Origin: Sphingomonas sp. Root710
Lineage (GTDB): Bacteria; Pseudomonadota; Alphaproteobacteria; Sphingomonadales; Sphingomonadaceae
Reading direction: 5' to 3'
Assembly (NCBI RefSeq): GCF_001429065.1
Contig: NZ_LMIB01000001.1
Location: 815,933 to 879,932 of the forward strand
Length of the DNA: 64,000 bases
Position numbers and translations under genes: made by a program. The notes below the pieces were generated by a model. It did no database searches. It saw only the letters and a program-made list of their open reading frames with translations, and was not told where the DNA came from. Numbering within the stretch: position 1 is the first letter of the stretch; each line of letters begins with the position of its first letter. Positions 9,409 through 18,506 of this stretch are shown piece after piece.

Positions 9409-10409
9409 TGCCTGACCCTCACTGTCTCACCCGGTTTCAGCCGCAGCGCATCGATCGCGGCGGCGTCGAGCACCGCGGCGCCGTCCTCGATCCGCACCCG
9501 GGCGCGGACCGCCCGGAAATCGGAGACCGAAGCGGTCGATACCAGCAGTTCGGGCGCGTCGGCGGGATCGCCCTGCACAAGCGGCAGCGCTATGGTCCGC
9601 TGGATCGTCGTGATCGTGTCGCGGGGCGCCGAATAGGTCGGCCCGCCATCGAAGATGTCGATCAGCCCCGAACTGCGGAAGCCTTCATGCTCGAGCATTG
9701 CCCGGGCGGCCCGACCCTCGACATGGACCCGGCCGATCGCTTCCTGGGCGGCCTCGGGGATCAACTCGACATAAATCGGATGGCGCGGAGCGAGGTCGAG
9801 GATGAACTGACCGTCGGTCGACATCACCATATGATCGGCCTCGTCGAAGGGTAGCTGGAAGAACTTCACCGCGACGCCTTCCCAGAAGGGGCAGGTGCCG
9901 TCGGGGGCGAAATAGCCGCGCAGTTCGGCCATCACTGTCTCGGAGAAGCGTGTCCGCTCGACCCCGATCAGCATGTAGCGCGACCGGGCGAGCAGGCTGC
10001 CCGCGCCACCCGACCGGCGCTCGGGCCGCAGATAGAGCGATCCGACCTCGGTCCACCCCGCGCATTCGTTGACCAGCACCAGCGCCTGATGGTCGAAGCG
10101 GGTGCCGATCGCCGAGGAGAATTGGGCGAGGGTCATCACCCGGAAGGAGAAATGCGGCCTGGCGACGCCCACCGCCGCGCGGACCCCGCACAGTCCCTCG
10201 ATCCGGCCGGTCTCGCCGTCCTCCAGCATCAGCGTGTACCAGGCCTCGCGCGGGGCGATCGCGCCGGTGAAACTGGCTTCGGACAGGGTCAGCCGGTTGA
10301 GCAGTGTCGCTTCGTCCTCGGGCAGGCTGGTGAAGCCGCGTCCCGACAGCACGGCGAGCTCCATCAGCGAATCGAGATCGGCGGGACCGGCGGGACGGAC
10401 GACCAGCAT
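9405..10409 (-). CDS. astA: Arginine N-succinyltransferase, second subunit-type (AruG/AstA-like)
   Basis: A 334-residue AstA-family enzyme that transfers succinyl from succinyl-CoA to arginine, the first AST step. Seen: the N-terminal VRPAGPADLDSLMELA, the acyl-CoA fold segment with VGSLYLRPERRSGG, and FVKFFQLPFDEADHM-like elements later (read here as VKFFQLPFDEADH). A second AstA paralogue (11750-12763) lies in the same operon; in Pseudomonas aeruginosa the AruF and AruG paralogues form one enzyme, so a heteromer is plausible here. There is a 69-bp gap to astB upstream, the only sizeable gap in this operon. Confidence 0.9.
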   Translation of the reverse strand: MLVVRPAGPADLDSLMELAVLSGRGFTSLPEDEATLLNRLTLSEASFTGAIAPREAWYTLMLEDGETGRIEGLCGVRAAVGVARPHFSFRVMTLAQFSSAIGTRFDHQALVLVNECAGWTEVGSLYLRPERRSGGAGSLLARSRYMLIGVERTRFSETVMAELRGYFAPDGTCPFWEGVAVKFFQLPFDEADHMVMSTDGQFILDLAPRHPIYVELIPEAAQEAIGRVHVEGRAARAMLEHEGFRSSGLIDIFDGGPTYSAPRDTITTIQRTIALPLVQGDPADAPELLVSTASVSDFRAVRARVRIEDGAAVLDAAAIDALRLKPGETVRVRQ

Positions 10410-10478
10410 CAGCGCGGCTGCGGAAAAGTGTGGAGATGGAAAGCCATCGGCATGTTGTGCGTCATTCGTGCGCCAAGT

Positions 10479-11753
10479 TCAAATGGAGCGGAGCAGCGCG
10501 TCGAGCGCGTCATGCGCGGCGAACGCGGTTTCCCACAGCGCGGGATCGGCAAGGTCGCGGGCGTCGATCCGCTCGGGCCAGTGGCGTTCGACCAGTTCGT
10601 TGAGCGCGGCCCAGCGGCGTTCGTCGAGCATGAAACGCGGATCGATGCCGCCGCGCGCCGCATCGCTCACCGGCACGCGCAGGCGCAGGCAGGCGGGGCC
10701 GCCGCCATTGCGCATGCTTTCGCGTACGTCGACGACGATCGCTTCGGCGATCGGGTTGTTGCCCGCGACGATCGTTTCGACGGCCTGCCAGACACGGCTG
10801 TTTTCGCACGCCTCACCGGGCAGAATCAGTGCCATCCCGCCATGGGGCAGGGTGACGAGTTGCGAGTTGAACAGATAGGAGCCAATCGCGTCTTCGAGGG
10901 TGATGCTGTCGACTTCGACCGGCACGAAATCGGGCACCGCGCGCGCCGCTGCAGCGAACAGGCCGTCACGGTCCTCAAACGCCGCGGCATGGGCGAGCAG
11001 GACGTTCTCGTTCGCGACTGCGACGACGTCATTGTGGAAGGCACCCGCCTCGATCGCCGCCTGTGATTGCAGCGTGTGGAAGCCCTCGATCCCGGCGATC
11101 CGTGACACCGCTTCGCCCGCGCGGCGGGCCTGCCGCTCGGGATAGCGGCTGCCCCGCGCCGCGCCATGCACGAAGACGTTCAGCCCGCGCTCGCCATGAC
11201 GGCGTGTCAGCCGCATATGATTTGCTGCGCCCTCGTCGCTGAAATGCTGCGTCCCCGGCAGCGCCGGATGTACCGCGAAATGGCGGTCGTCGCGGAAGAT
11301 GGTGCGCAGCATCGCATAGGTGTCGGGGGCTTCGAAGCTCCGGTGCAGCATGGTCGAAAGATTGGCGGTGACGAGGTGGACGCGGCCATCGCCACTGTCT
11401 GCGCCCGCGATAACAGTTGCAGCATTGGCCGCCCACATCGCCGAGGCCGAGCAGGCATTGTTGAACAGCACGGGATCCTCGGTGGCGGCGCGCACCAGCA
11501 CCGCCTGGTCGTCTCCCCTGAAGCCCAGCGCGCGCAATGCTGCGGCCGCGGGGCGGCGGGGCGGGGGAATGAAGCCCTGCGTCAGGCCGAGGTCCATCAG
11601 CCGCCTCATCTTGGCGAGGCCTTGCAAGGCGGCGGCGCGCGGTTGCGACACCGCGCCCGCATTGCTGGCGCTCGCGACATTGCCGGCGGACAGTCCGGCA
11701 TAATTGTGCATGGGCCCGATCAGGCCGTCGAAGTTGATTTCCATCGTCATCAT
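10479..11753 (-). CDS. astB: N-succinylarginine dihydrolase
   Basis: A 424-residue enzyme that hydrolyses succinylarginine to succinylornithine, CO2 and ammonia. The family opening appears as [18 protein letters not shown], and the catalytic-cysteine segment as [11 protein letters not shown] with the preceding [11 protein letters not shown]. The frame is open to 11864, but the start must be ATG at 11753: it makes an ATGA overlap with the upstream AstA stop and begins just before the conserved NFDG motif. Second gene of the AST operon. AstC (succinylornithine transaminase) is not in the window; ArgD elsewhere may supply that activity. Confidence 0.94.
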   Translation of the reverse strand: MMTMEINFDGLIGPMHNYAGLSAGNVASASNAGAVSQPRAAALQGLAKMRRLMDLGLTQGFIPPPRRPAAAALRALGFRGDDQAVLVRAATEDPVLFNNACSASAMWAANAATVIAGADSGDGRVHLVTANLSTMLHRSFEAPDTYAMLRTIFRDDRHFAVHPALPGTQHFSDEGAANHMRLTRRHGERGLNVFVHGAARGSRYPERQARRAGEAVSRIAGIEGFHTLQSQAAIEAGAFHNDVVAVANENVLLAHAAAFEDRDGLFAAAARAVPDFVPVEVDSITLEDAIGSYLFNSQLVTLPHGGMALILPGEACENSRVWQAVETIVAGNNPIAEAIVVDVRESMRNGGGPACLRLRVPVSDAARGGIDPRFMLDERRWAALNELVERHWPERIDARDLADPALWETAFAAHDALDALLRSI

Positions 11754-12763
11754 AGCGCCAGATAAGAGAAGCGGTCGCCTTCGGAGAGGCCGAGTATCGC
11801 GGCGCTCGCGGGGTCGGTCACCGCCTGTCCTCCTGCGGTTTCGATCGAACCGAGCGTGCAGCAAAAGCCCGGCCCATTGCCCCTGGTGAGGAGATGATCG
11901 CGCAGCACGTCGCCATCATCGGTGCCCGCATGGCTCGCATGGCGCAAATCGCGGATCGCGCGAAGATCGTCGATGGTGGCGACCATCGTCACCCCCGCGT
12001 CGAAGATGTCGACATAGCCTTCGTCGCGAAAACCTTCCTCGATCAGCAGGCTGAGCGCCTTGCGGCCGTCGTCATGTACCCTGCCGATCACCCGCTGGGC
12101 GTCTTCGGACAGCATGTTGACGTAGATCGGCGCGCGCGGGCCCAGGTCGGCGATGAACTGGTTGCCGGTAGTGCCGCAAATATGGTCGGCCTCGGCGAAG
12201 CTCATCGCATAGAAGCGCCCGCCGACGGCGTCCCAGAACGGCGACTGGCCCTTGTCCGACCAGCCGCGCAGATCGGCGAGGACGCGCCGGCCGAAAGTCT
12301 TGCGGTGCGCGGCAATGAACAGATAACGGCTGCGCGCGATCATCCGGCCATAGCCGCCGCCGAGCAGCGTCGGATCGATCATCAGCCCGCCGACTTCGGC
12401 GCAATCCTCGAGATCGTTGGTCAGCGTCAGCACGGGGAAGCGGACCATCTTGCCGTCGATGCTCGAACGCTGCGTCGTATAGCTGATCCTGTAGCTGTAG
12501 AAGGGCCAGTCTACGCCGAGGCGCGGAAACACCATGCCGCAGCCCCGCACCCGACCGTCGATCTCCAATACGAGGATGATCGCGCCGCCAAGCTGCGCGC
12601 CGTCCAGCAAAGCGGTGCTGCGGGCGATACGATCGGCGATCGACGCGCGGTCGGGCGGCAGGTTGGTGAAGCCCGGCCCCGCGCTTTCGGCAAGCACCAG
12701 CAGCGCGTCGACATCGACTTCCCGGACGGTGCGGATTCGGATCGAGGGGCGCGATTCACTCAT
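11750..12763 (-). CDS. Arginine N-succinyltransferase, first subunit-type (AruF/AstA-like)
   Basis: A 337-residue AstA-family protein and first gene of the AST operon. It shares the layout of its paralogue at 9405-10409: opening [17 protein letters not shown], middle [18 protein letters not shown], then [15 protein letters not shown] and [13 protein letters not shown]. By analogy with AruF/AruG it may be one half of a heteromeric arginine/ornithine succinyltransferase. No strong ribosome-binding site precedes the ATG; AT-rich sequence including TTGACTATACATT lies directly upstream, which suggests weak or unusual initiation. Alternatively each paralogue may act on a different substrate. Confidence 0.88.
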   Translation of the reverse strand: MSESRPSIRIRTVREVDVDALLVLAESAGPGFTNLPPDRASIADRIARSTALLDGAQLGGAIILVLEIDGRVRGCGMVFPRLGVDWPFYSYRISYTTQRSSIDGKMVRFPVLTLTNDLEDCAEVGGLMIDPTLLGGGYGRMIARSRYLFIAAHRKTFGRRVLADLRGWSDKGQSPFWDAVGGRFYAMSFAEADHICGTTGNQFIADLGPRAPIYVNMLSEDAQRVIGRVHDDGRKALSLLIEEGFRDEGYVDIFDAGVTMVATIDDLRAIRDLRHASHAGTDDGDVLRDHLLTRGNGPGFCCTLGSIETAGGQAVTDPASAAILGLSEGDRFSYLAL

Positions 12764-12886
12764 AATGTATAGTCAACATTTTCAGCGAGGCTTTCAAGGG
12801 AGGGGAAACGATCGGCCGCGATGGCCCCTTCGCACGTCATATAGCCATCTTGAAAGCACTCGCCGATATGGCGCACATGCGGGGTC
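12764..12886. promoter_or_regulatory. Divergent promoter region of the AST operon and TRIC-like gene
   Basis: Both flanking genes must be transcribed outward from this 123-bp stretch. It carries CTTTCAAG (12791-12798) and its reverse complement CTTGAAAG (12849-12856), so each direction has a TTGAAA that could serve as a -35 element. An additional small inverted repeat, AATGT and ACATT around seven bases, lies at the AST-side start codon. Candidate operator sites for an arginine-responsive regulator; no regulator gene is in the window. Confidence 0.4.
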
Positions 12887-13513
12887 ATGCAGCTTCCCGA
12901 TCTCATGATGGCGCGCTCCGTCCTGCCGTTGCTGGATATTGCGGGAATCGCGATCTTCGCGGTCAGCGGCGCGCTCGCGGCGGCGCGGCGGGGGCAGACG
13001 ATCGTGACCTTCCTGTTCTTCGCCGCGGTGACGGGCACCGGCGGCGGCACGCTGCGCGACCTGCTGATCGGAGCGCCGGTTTTCTGGATCTATGACAATC
13101 GTGCGCTGGCGGTCTGCCTGGTCGCTGCGCTCGCTGTGTGGCTGACGCCTCGGCGGGTCTGGCCGGTCAACGCGCTCGAATGGTTCGACGGTGCGGGTCT
13201 CGCCGCCTATGCGGTGTTCGGATCCTGGAAAGCGCTGGCCTATGGGGTGCCGCCGCTCGGCGCTGCTATGATGGGCGTCGTCACCGCCTGCATGGGCGGC
13301 GTGATCCGCGATGTGCTGGCGGGCGAGCCGTCGATCCTGCTGCGGCCCGAAATCTATGTGACGGCGGCGGCGCTGGCCTCGGGCTTGTTCGTCCTGCTGA
13401 TGATGGCCGGCGCGCCGGTGCTGCCGGCGGCCGGCATCGCGGCGGCAGCCGGGTTCGCGCTGCGCGCCTTCGCCATCACCCGCGGGCTCGCGCTTCCGGC
13501 ATATCGCGACTGA
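12887..13513 (+). CDS. TRIC-family (UPF0126/YadS-like) cation channel protein
   Basis: A 208-residue inner-membrane protein with about seven hydrophobic helices arranged as two similar halves. Each half has a glycine-rich motif: GTGGGTLRDLLIG in the first and MGGVIRDVLAGEPSILLRPEIY in the second (trimmed reading: GGVIRDVLAGEPS). This is the bacterial trimeric intracellular cation channel family, potassium-permeable in studied members. ATG at 12887 follows GCGGGG; an ATG at 12905 is an alternative start. It is divergent from the AST operon and has no evident functional link to it. Confidence 0.85.
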   Translation: MQLPDLMMARSVLPLLDIAGIAIFAVSGALAAARRGQTIVTFLFFAAVTGTGGGTLRDLLIGAPVFWIYDNRALAVCLVAALAVWLTPRRVWPVNALEWFDGAGLAAYAVFGSWKALAYGVPPLGAAMMGVVTACMGGVIRDVLAGEPSILLRPEIYVTAAALASGLFVLLMMAGAPVLPAAGIAAAAGFALRAFAITRGLALPAYRD

Positions 13514-13611
13514 CCGCCGTTCACCTTAGCGACATGTTGCTATCGCAAAGGGTAGGGAACCCCTATGCGGGCCGGAACGTACAATGGTGGACGTTGGATC
13601 GAGGAGTGATG

Positions 13612-14256
13612 ATGCGGAGTGCGATGTTCCTGGTGTCGGCAAGCGCGCTGATGCTGTCCGCCTGCGGACCCAAGCAATTGGCGCTGCCGGCCGATCCGGT
13701 CGACAAGGCCGCGACCTGCGCGGTGGTGAGCGCGGCGAATGCGCGGCAGCAGAACCCGAACGCAAAGGGTGACCTGGATTTCGACGCCCAGACACGGATC
13801 ATCCACTACGCCATGCTCACCGGGATCGATGGCGACGGTTTCTCGACCAAGACCGCCTCGGCGGTCGTCAGCCGGATGAGCGAGGTCGAGGCCAATATCA
13901 CCAACGGAAAGTGGCAGGATCTCGTCGCCCCCTGCGATCAGGCCTTCCCCGAAGTGAAGAAGACGAGCGGCATCGCGTTGCCCGAGGCACGCTTCGATGC
14001 GCAGCTAGGCTGTTACGCCATGGCCGATTTCCTGGTGAAGACCGTCACGACGACCGATCCGAAGGCGCAGGAGCGCTTCGCCGCCTTCCAGCAGATGAAG
14101 CGCAATCTCGATGGATCGATCGGCAAGTCGATCAATGCGCGCGGGGCGGGCGATTATGAAAAGACGCTCGACCTCAAGCAGGGCGCACTGGTCAAGATGA
14201 CCCGGCTCGGCGCACCCGCCGAGGTCATGAAGATGTGCACTGCGCGCTTCGGCTAG
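13612..14256 (+). CDS. Lipoprotein of unknown function
   Basis: A 214-residue protein that I do not recognise. It begins with a lipoprotein signal (SALMLSAC, Cys18), so the mature protein is probably membrane-anchored in the periplasm. The mature part is mostly helical in appearance, with conserved-looking cysteines (ATCAVVSAAN, VAPCDQAF, LGCYAMADF, MKMCTARFG) that could form disulfides. GAGGAG is placed five bases before ATG 13612; ATG 13609 is the alternative. Its TAG stop overlaps the stop of the opposing GNAT gene in a shared CTAG. Confidence 0.75.
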   Translation: MRSAMFLVSASALMLSACGPKQLALPADPVDKAATCAVVSAANARQQNPNAKGDLDFDAQTRIIHYAMLTGIDGDGFSTKTASAVVSRMSEVEANITNGKWQDLVAPCDQAFPEVKKTSGIALPEARFDAQLGCYAMADFLVKTVTTTDPKAQERFAAFQQMKRNLDGSIGKSINARGAGDYEKTLDLKQGALVKMTRLGAPAEVMKMCTARFG

Positions 14257-14783
14257 GTCAGGAAGGGCCGGGGTTCTTCCGGGCTGTACGATCGCGGGCC
14301 GATGTCGAGCTGATAGATGCCGACATCGTGCCACGTGCCCTGCTTGTAGCCGACGCCGCTCAGCAGCCCGGTCTGGCGGAAGCCGAACGCCTCGTGCAGC
14401 AGCGTGCTGGACGGATTGGGCAGGGTGATCTTGCCGATCACCGACTGGAAACCCTGCGCGGTCAGTGACGCGATCAGTTCGCTGTACAGCGCGCGGCCGA
14501 TCCCCTGCCCGCGCTGGTCGTGCGCGACATAGACGGTCGCCTCGGCGACCCAGCGATAGGCGGCACGATCGTAGAGCCGCCCGGCATAGGCATAGCCGCG
14601 CACCGCGCCGTCGCGCTCGAAGACCAGATATGGATAGAGCGGGAGCAGGCTGCCGATCCGCGCCGCCATCGTCGCGGCATCGGGCGGATCGAGCTCGAAG
14701 GTGATGACGCTGTTGCGGACATAATGCGCGTAGATCGCCGCGATCGCCTCAGCATCCTCGCGCCGGACCGGCCGGATCGTCAC
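14253..14783 (-). CDS. GNAT-family N-acetyltransferase (phosphinothricin acetyltransferase-like)
   Basis: A 176-residue GNAT enzyme. The acetyl-CoA site is seen as VAHDQRGQGIGRALY, and the family's N-terminal pattern as IRPVRREDAEAIAAIYAHYV, which resembles Pat/YncA-type acetyltransferases acting on small amines or amino acid analogues. The start is GTG at 14783, making a GTGA overlap with the sppA stop; the frame open further upstream is only sppA in another frame. It is probably co-transcribed behind sppA. The substrate is not predictable. Confidence 0.85.
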   Translation of the reverse strand: MTIRPVRREDAEAIAAIYAHYVRNSVITFELDPPDAATMAARIGSLLPLYPYLVFERDGAVRGYAYAGRLYDRAAYRWVAEATVYVAHDQRGQGIGRALYSELIASLTAQGFQSVIGKITLPNPSSTLLHEAFGFRQTGLLSGVGYKQGTWHDVGIYQLDIGPRSYSPEEPRPFLT

Positions 14784-16663
14784 CGCATCGCCCAGGCCAG
14801 CAGACGGCGCGCGGCGCTTTCGTCGCCCGGGCGGGGCGGGGCGCCCATGCCGGCGCATTCCAGACAGCGCACTTGGATGGTGGCCCCGGTCAGGATGCGT
14901 TGCGCATCGGCGAGCGCCCGGACCAGCGTGCGTTCGGGCCGCCCCGCGGCGATCGCCCAGGCATCGCCACGCCGGGTTGCCTGTTCTCCCTCCTCATTGG
15001 GCGCGACGAGCGACTTGAACATCTGCTTCCACGGCGACAGCTGCTTTTCGATGTAGAGCGGGCGCGCCTTGGCGGGATCGACCTTGGCGAGCTTTGCGGC
15101 ATAGGCAACGGCGTCGTCGACCGTGCCGAAGCCGTCGACCAGCCCGATCTGCCGCGCGCTCGCGCCAGCCCAGACACGTCCCTCGGCGATCTGTTCGACC
15201 CGCTCGACCGGCAACTTGCGCGACTGCGCAACCTGGGTGATGAAGCGGCGGTAGATATCCTCGATCGAGCCCTGCATCAGAGCGTCGAATTGGGGCGAGG
15301 TGCCCCGGAAAACGTCGGGCTCGCCCGAAAGCGGCGTGGTCTTCACGCCATCCGCGGAGAGACCGAGCTTGGCGAGCGAGCCTTCGAAGGTCGGCAATAT
15401 GCCGAACGCGCCGATCGATCCGGTGATCGTCGCCGGGTCGGCAAAGATATGCTGCGCCGGGGTGGCGATCCAGTAGCCGCCGCTCGCCGCCAGCCCGCCC
15501 ATCGAGACGACGACGGGAAGGCCGAGACCGCGCGCCTGGGCGATCGCCGAGCGGATCTGCTCGGCCCCGGTCACCGATCCGCCGGGGGAATCGATCCGCA
15601 CCACCAGCGCCTTGATCCGCTTGCGCGCGAGTTCGTCGAGCAGCAGGTTGGAGACGGTCCATCCCCCCGCTGTGCCCGATGGCGCCTCGCCGTCGACGAT
15701 GTCGCCCGCGACGGTAAGCACGCCGATTGCCGGGCCGCTCGATCTCTCGGGATGCGCCGCCGCCCAGTCCTCGAGTGGGATCGCCTTGAAATCGTTGATC
15801 CCGCCATCGTCCGCATCGCCCGCGATGGCGGCGATGCGCGAGTTGAAGGCGTTGCGATCACCCAGCTTGTCGACCAGCCCGTTGCGCAGCGCCGCCTGCG
15901 ACATCTGCCCGCCCGCCGCGGCGACCGCCGCTGCCGGCGCGTTGATGTAGGCGGCGAGCTTGGCCTTCGGACGCGCCTTGCCGACATCGGCCTGCCAACT
16001 CGCCCACAGCGCATTGGCCAGCGCCTGATTGGCCGCGCGGGCTTCGGGGGACTGGTCGCTGCGCATGAAGGGCTCGACCGCCGATTTGAAGGTGCCTACC
16101 CGGTAGATCTTGGCGGTGATGCCGAGCTTGTCCATCAGCCCCTTATAATAGAGCTGCGATCCGCCCGGCCCGACGAGGATCACCCCGCCCAGCGGATTGA
16201 GCCAGATTTCATTGGCATGTGCGGCGAGAAGATAGCCATCGTCGCTATAGCCGGTCGCATAGGCGAAGACGGGCTTGCCCGCGGCGCGCACCGTGTCGAT
16301 CGCCTTGCCTGCCGCGGCGAGGGTGGCCTGTTCGCCGCCCATGAAGGCGTCGAGATCCAGCACGACCGCCTTCACCGCACCCGACGTCGCGGCGGCTTGC
16401 AGAGACCGTTCGAGATCGCGCAGCCGGGTTTCGCGGGTGAAGCCGTCCTTGCCCGTGATCAGGCCCAGCGTGTCGGTATCGGCCGGTTGCTCGACCAGCG
16501 TGCCGCTGAGATCGACCACCAGCGCACCGGAGGTAGGCAGCACCGTGTTGGGCTTGATCGACAGCGCGAAGAACAGCGCCGCGAAGAAGATGAGCATCGC
16601 GACCAGGACGAGCGCGTCCTTGATCCCGACCAGCAATTTCCAGATGCCCCGAACGAGCTTCAT
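14780..16663 (-). CDS. sppA: Signal peptide peptidase SppA, long (67K) type
   Basis: A 627-residue inner-membrane serine protease that degrades cleaved signal peptides. One transmembrane helix (about residues 15-35) precedes two tandem S49 domains. The catalytic lysine is in VGTFKSAVEPF (Lys193) and the nucleophile in LAASGGYW (Ser394), which matches the Ser/Lys dyad split across the two halves in E. coli SppA. I start at ATG 16663 (MKLVRGIWKLL) rather than the in-frame ATG at 16693, because the n-region plus helix then begins properly. It overlaps the GNAT gene by GTGA. It lies 67 bp after the transglutaminase gene. Confidence 0.92.
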   Translation of the reverse strand: MKLVRGIWKLLVGIKDALVLVAMLIFFAALFFALSIKPNTVLPTSGALVVDLSGTLVEQPADTDTLGLITGKDGFTRETRLRDLERSLQAAATSGAVKAVVLDLDAFMGGEQATLAAAGKAIDTVRAAGKPVFAYATGYSDDGYLLAAHANEIWLNPLGGVILVGPGGSQLYYKGLMDKLGITAKIYRVGTFKSAVEPFMRSDQSPEARAANQALANALWASWQADVGKARPKAKLAAYINAPAAAVAAAGGQMSQAALRNGLVDKLGDRNAFNSRIAAIAGDADDGGINDFKAIPLEDWAAAHPERSSGPAIGVLTVAGDIVDGEAPSGTAGGWTVSNLLLDELARKRIKALVVRIDSPGGSVTGAEQIRSAIAQARGLGLPVVVSMGGLAASGGYWIATPAQHIFADPATITGSIGAFGILPTFEGSLAKLGLSADGVKTTPLSGEPDVFRGTSPQFDALMQGSIEDIYRRFITQVAQSRKLPVERVEQIAEGRVWAGASARQIGLVDGFGTVDDAVAYAAKLAKVDPAKARPLYIEKQLSPWKQMFKSLVAPNEEGEQATRRGDAWAIAAGRPERTLVRALADAQRILTGATIQVRCLECAGMGAPPRPGDESAARRLLAWAMR

Positions 16664-16730
16664 GCGGTGATCACAATCCCGAAAAACAACCATGGTGCAG
16701 ATAGGCGGCCTTGTGGCGGCCGTCCATCGT

Positions 16731-17558
16731 TCAGGCCTGGACCTGCCCCTGAGAGAGCGTCACATCGATGCCGATGTTCAGAACCTCGTGGCCGCCGCCC
16801 ACGCGTGCGCCCGAGATAGGCGCGGCATCCCGGAAATCCAGCCCCTTGGCGACCCTTATATAGCGCTCGTCGGGGCAATGATCGTTGGCGGGATCGAAGC
16901 CGATCCAGCCATAGCCCGGCACGTCGATCTCCGCCCAGAAATGCGGTGCCTGCGTCTGGGCGCTGGCGGCCTTGCCGCTGTAGATATAGCCGGTCACGAA
17001 GCGCGCCGCGAAACCGGCGGCGCGCGCGGCCGCCACAAGAACATGCGCCACATCCATGCTGCAGCCCGAGGCGGCGGCGACGATCTCGCTCGCCTTGCGG
17101 ACGTCGGTGCTGCGCTCCGCCCGGCAGCGGATCAGGCCATGAACGGCGCTGGTCAGGCGGTGGGCGCGGGTCAGCGCGTCGTCGGAACCGCCGCCATGCT
17201 CCCGGGCGATCGCGGCGATCGCGTCATCCGCGGCGGTCAGATCGGTGGGCCGGGTGAAGACCGCGGGCGGCAGCGTCTCTACCGCGCCCGACACCACGCC
17301 GGCGCGATCCTCGGTCAGCACTTCGCCGGTGACATGCAGGCCGATCCGTTCGACCGGCCCGGCGAGATAGAGCATCGAGATGATGTTGCCGAAGCCGTCG
17401 CTCGCATGTTTCAACCGGGCGTCGCAGTCGACGTCGATCCGCCAATGGACGATGTTCTGGCCGATATGGCTGCCCGGCGTCAGCCGCAGCATCTGCACCA
17501 CGCGCGTCTGCGGCTCCGTGAAGCGATATTCGGTCTGGTGCTGGATCAGGAGGCGCAT
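16731..17558 (-). CDS. Transglutaminase-like protein, third member of the ATP-grasp/alpha-E trio
   Basis: A 275-residue protein with an N-terminal beta-rich region (LIQHQTEYRF) and a transglutaminase-like core. The histidine and aspartate of the usual triad are present (PHFWAEI, His206; GFDPAND, Asp222). The cysteine site is odd: the family normally has Cys-x-Asp, but here the sequence is GCSMDVAH, so Ser167 falls at the usual nucleophile position and Cys166 is one residue earlier. It follows the alpha-E gene by 12 bp. Members of this family next to ATP-grasp enzymes are thought to cleave or form amide bonds in small peptides; the product is unknown. Confidence 0.88.
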   Translation of the reverse strand: MRLLIQHQTEYRFTEPQTRVVQMLRLTPGSHIGQNIVHWRIDVDCDARLKHASDGFGNIISMLYLAGPVERIGLHVTGEVLTEDRAGVVSGAVETLPPAVFTRPTDLTAADDAIAAIAREHGGGSDDALTRAHRLTSAVHGLIRCRAERSTDVRKASEIVAAASGCSMDVAHVLVAAARAAGFAARFVTGYIYSGKAASAQTQAPHFWAEIDVPGYGWIGFDPANDHCPDERYIRVAKGLDFRDAAPISGARVGGGHEVLNIGIDVTLSQGQVQA

Positions 17559-17570
17559 GGCGATTCGATC

Positions 17571-18506
17571 TCAACCGAAACGGAATTGTTGCCCGATCGC
17601 CTGGTGGGTGCGGGTATTCTCATAGATGAAGGCAGTCAGCCACTCATGTAAACCCTGGGCGAAAATCGTGTCGATCGAGGTCCGCTCGAGCGCATTGTGC
17701 CGCACCCGGGCAAGCCGGTCGGCTTCGCCCTGCAAGCCGGTGCGCTTCCCGATCGCGTTGAGATGCGCCACCACCTCTTCCGAAGACGCGATCAGCGAGC
17801 GCGGCAGCTCGGGCTTGAGGCAGAGCAGTTCGGCGACGAGCCAGGGCTTGAGGCCTTCGCTGTAGAGCCAGCGATAGGCGGTGACTGCCGAGACGGTGTG
17901 GAGGATCGTCGTCCACTGGTCGCGGTCGATCGGTCCGCCGACTTTCTCGCCCTCGGGCAGCAGCAGATGATATTTGACGTCGATCAGCCGCGCGGTGTTG
18001 TCGGCGCGCTCCATCGCCGCACCCAGGCCGATAAAGCTGTACGCCTCGTTGCGCAGCATCCGGTGCAGTGCGCCTTCGAAACCGCGGGTTTCGGCGCGTA
18101 TCTGCTCTACCAGGCTCAGTGTGGTCTGGCTGCCGCCGGTCGAGGCCCGGCCGCGCAAGCCCAGCCAGGCTCGGTTGATCGCTTCCCAGGCGTCGCGGCT
18201 CAGCGCGGTGCGCACCGACTTGGCGTTGCTGCGCGCAGCATCGAGACAGGAGCGGATCGAATTGGGGTTGCCCGCCGACAGCGTGAGGTAACGGCTGATG
18301 GCGAGCGGCGAGCGCGTCTCGCCGGTCAGGTTGAAATCCGAATCGGCGGCGGCGACGAGCAGCGCACTGTCCCATGCTCCCTGGCCAGCGGGGCGCGGGG
18401 AGAGGGCGTCGAGCCGGATCGTCGCCTCGATCAGCCGCGCGGTGAACTCGGCGCGCTCGACATAGCGGCCGATCCAGTAGAGCGAGTTTGCGGTCCGCGA
18501 GAGCAT
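17571..18506 (-). CDS. Alpha-E domain protein
   Basis: A 311-residue all-helical protein of the alpha-E (DUF403) family, opening with the hallmark MLSRTANSLYWIGRYVERAE and containing LGAAMERADNTARLIDVKYH. The biochemical role is not established; the family is nearly always encoded between a circularly permuted ATP-grasp enzyme and a transglutaminase-like protein. The start overlaps the ATP-grasp stop as TGATG, so the two are translationally coupled, which suggests matched amounts or a complex. Confidence 0.9.
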   Translation of the reverse strand: MLSRTANSLYWIGRYVERAEFTARLIEATIRLDALSPRPAGQGAWDSALLVAAADSDFNLTGETRSPLAISRYLTLSAGNPNSIRSCLDAARSNAKSVRTALSRDAWEAINRAWLGLRGRASTGGSQTTLSLVEQIRAETRGFEGALHRMLRNEAYSFIGLGAAMERADNTARLIDVKYHLLLPEGEKVGGPIDRDQWTTILHTVSAVTAYRWLYSEGLKPWLVAELLCLKPELPRSLIASSEEVVAHLNAIGKRTGLQGEADRLARVRHNALERTSIDTIFAQGLHEWLTAFIYENTRTHQAIGQQFRFG

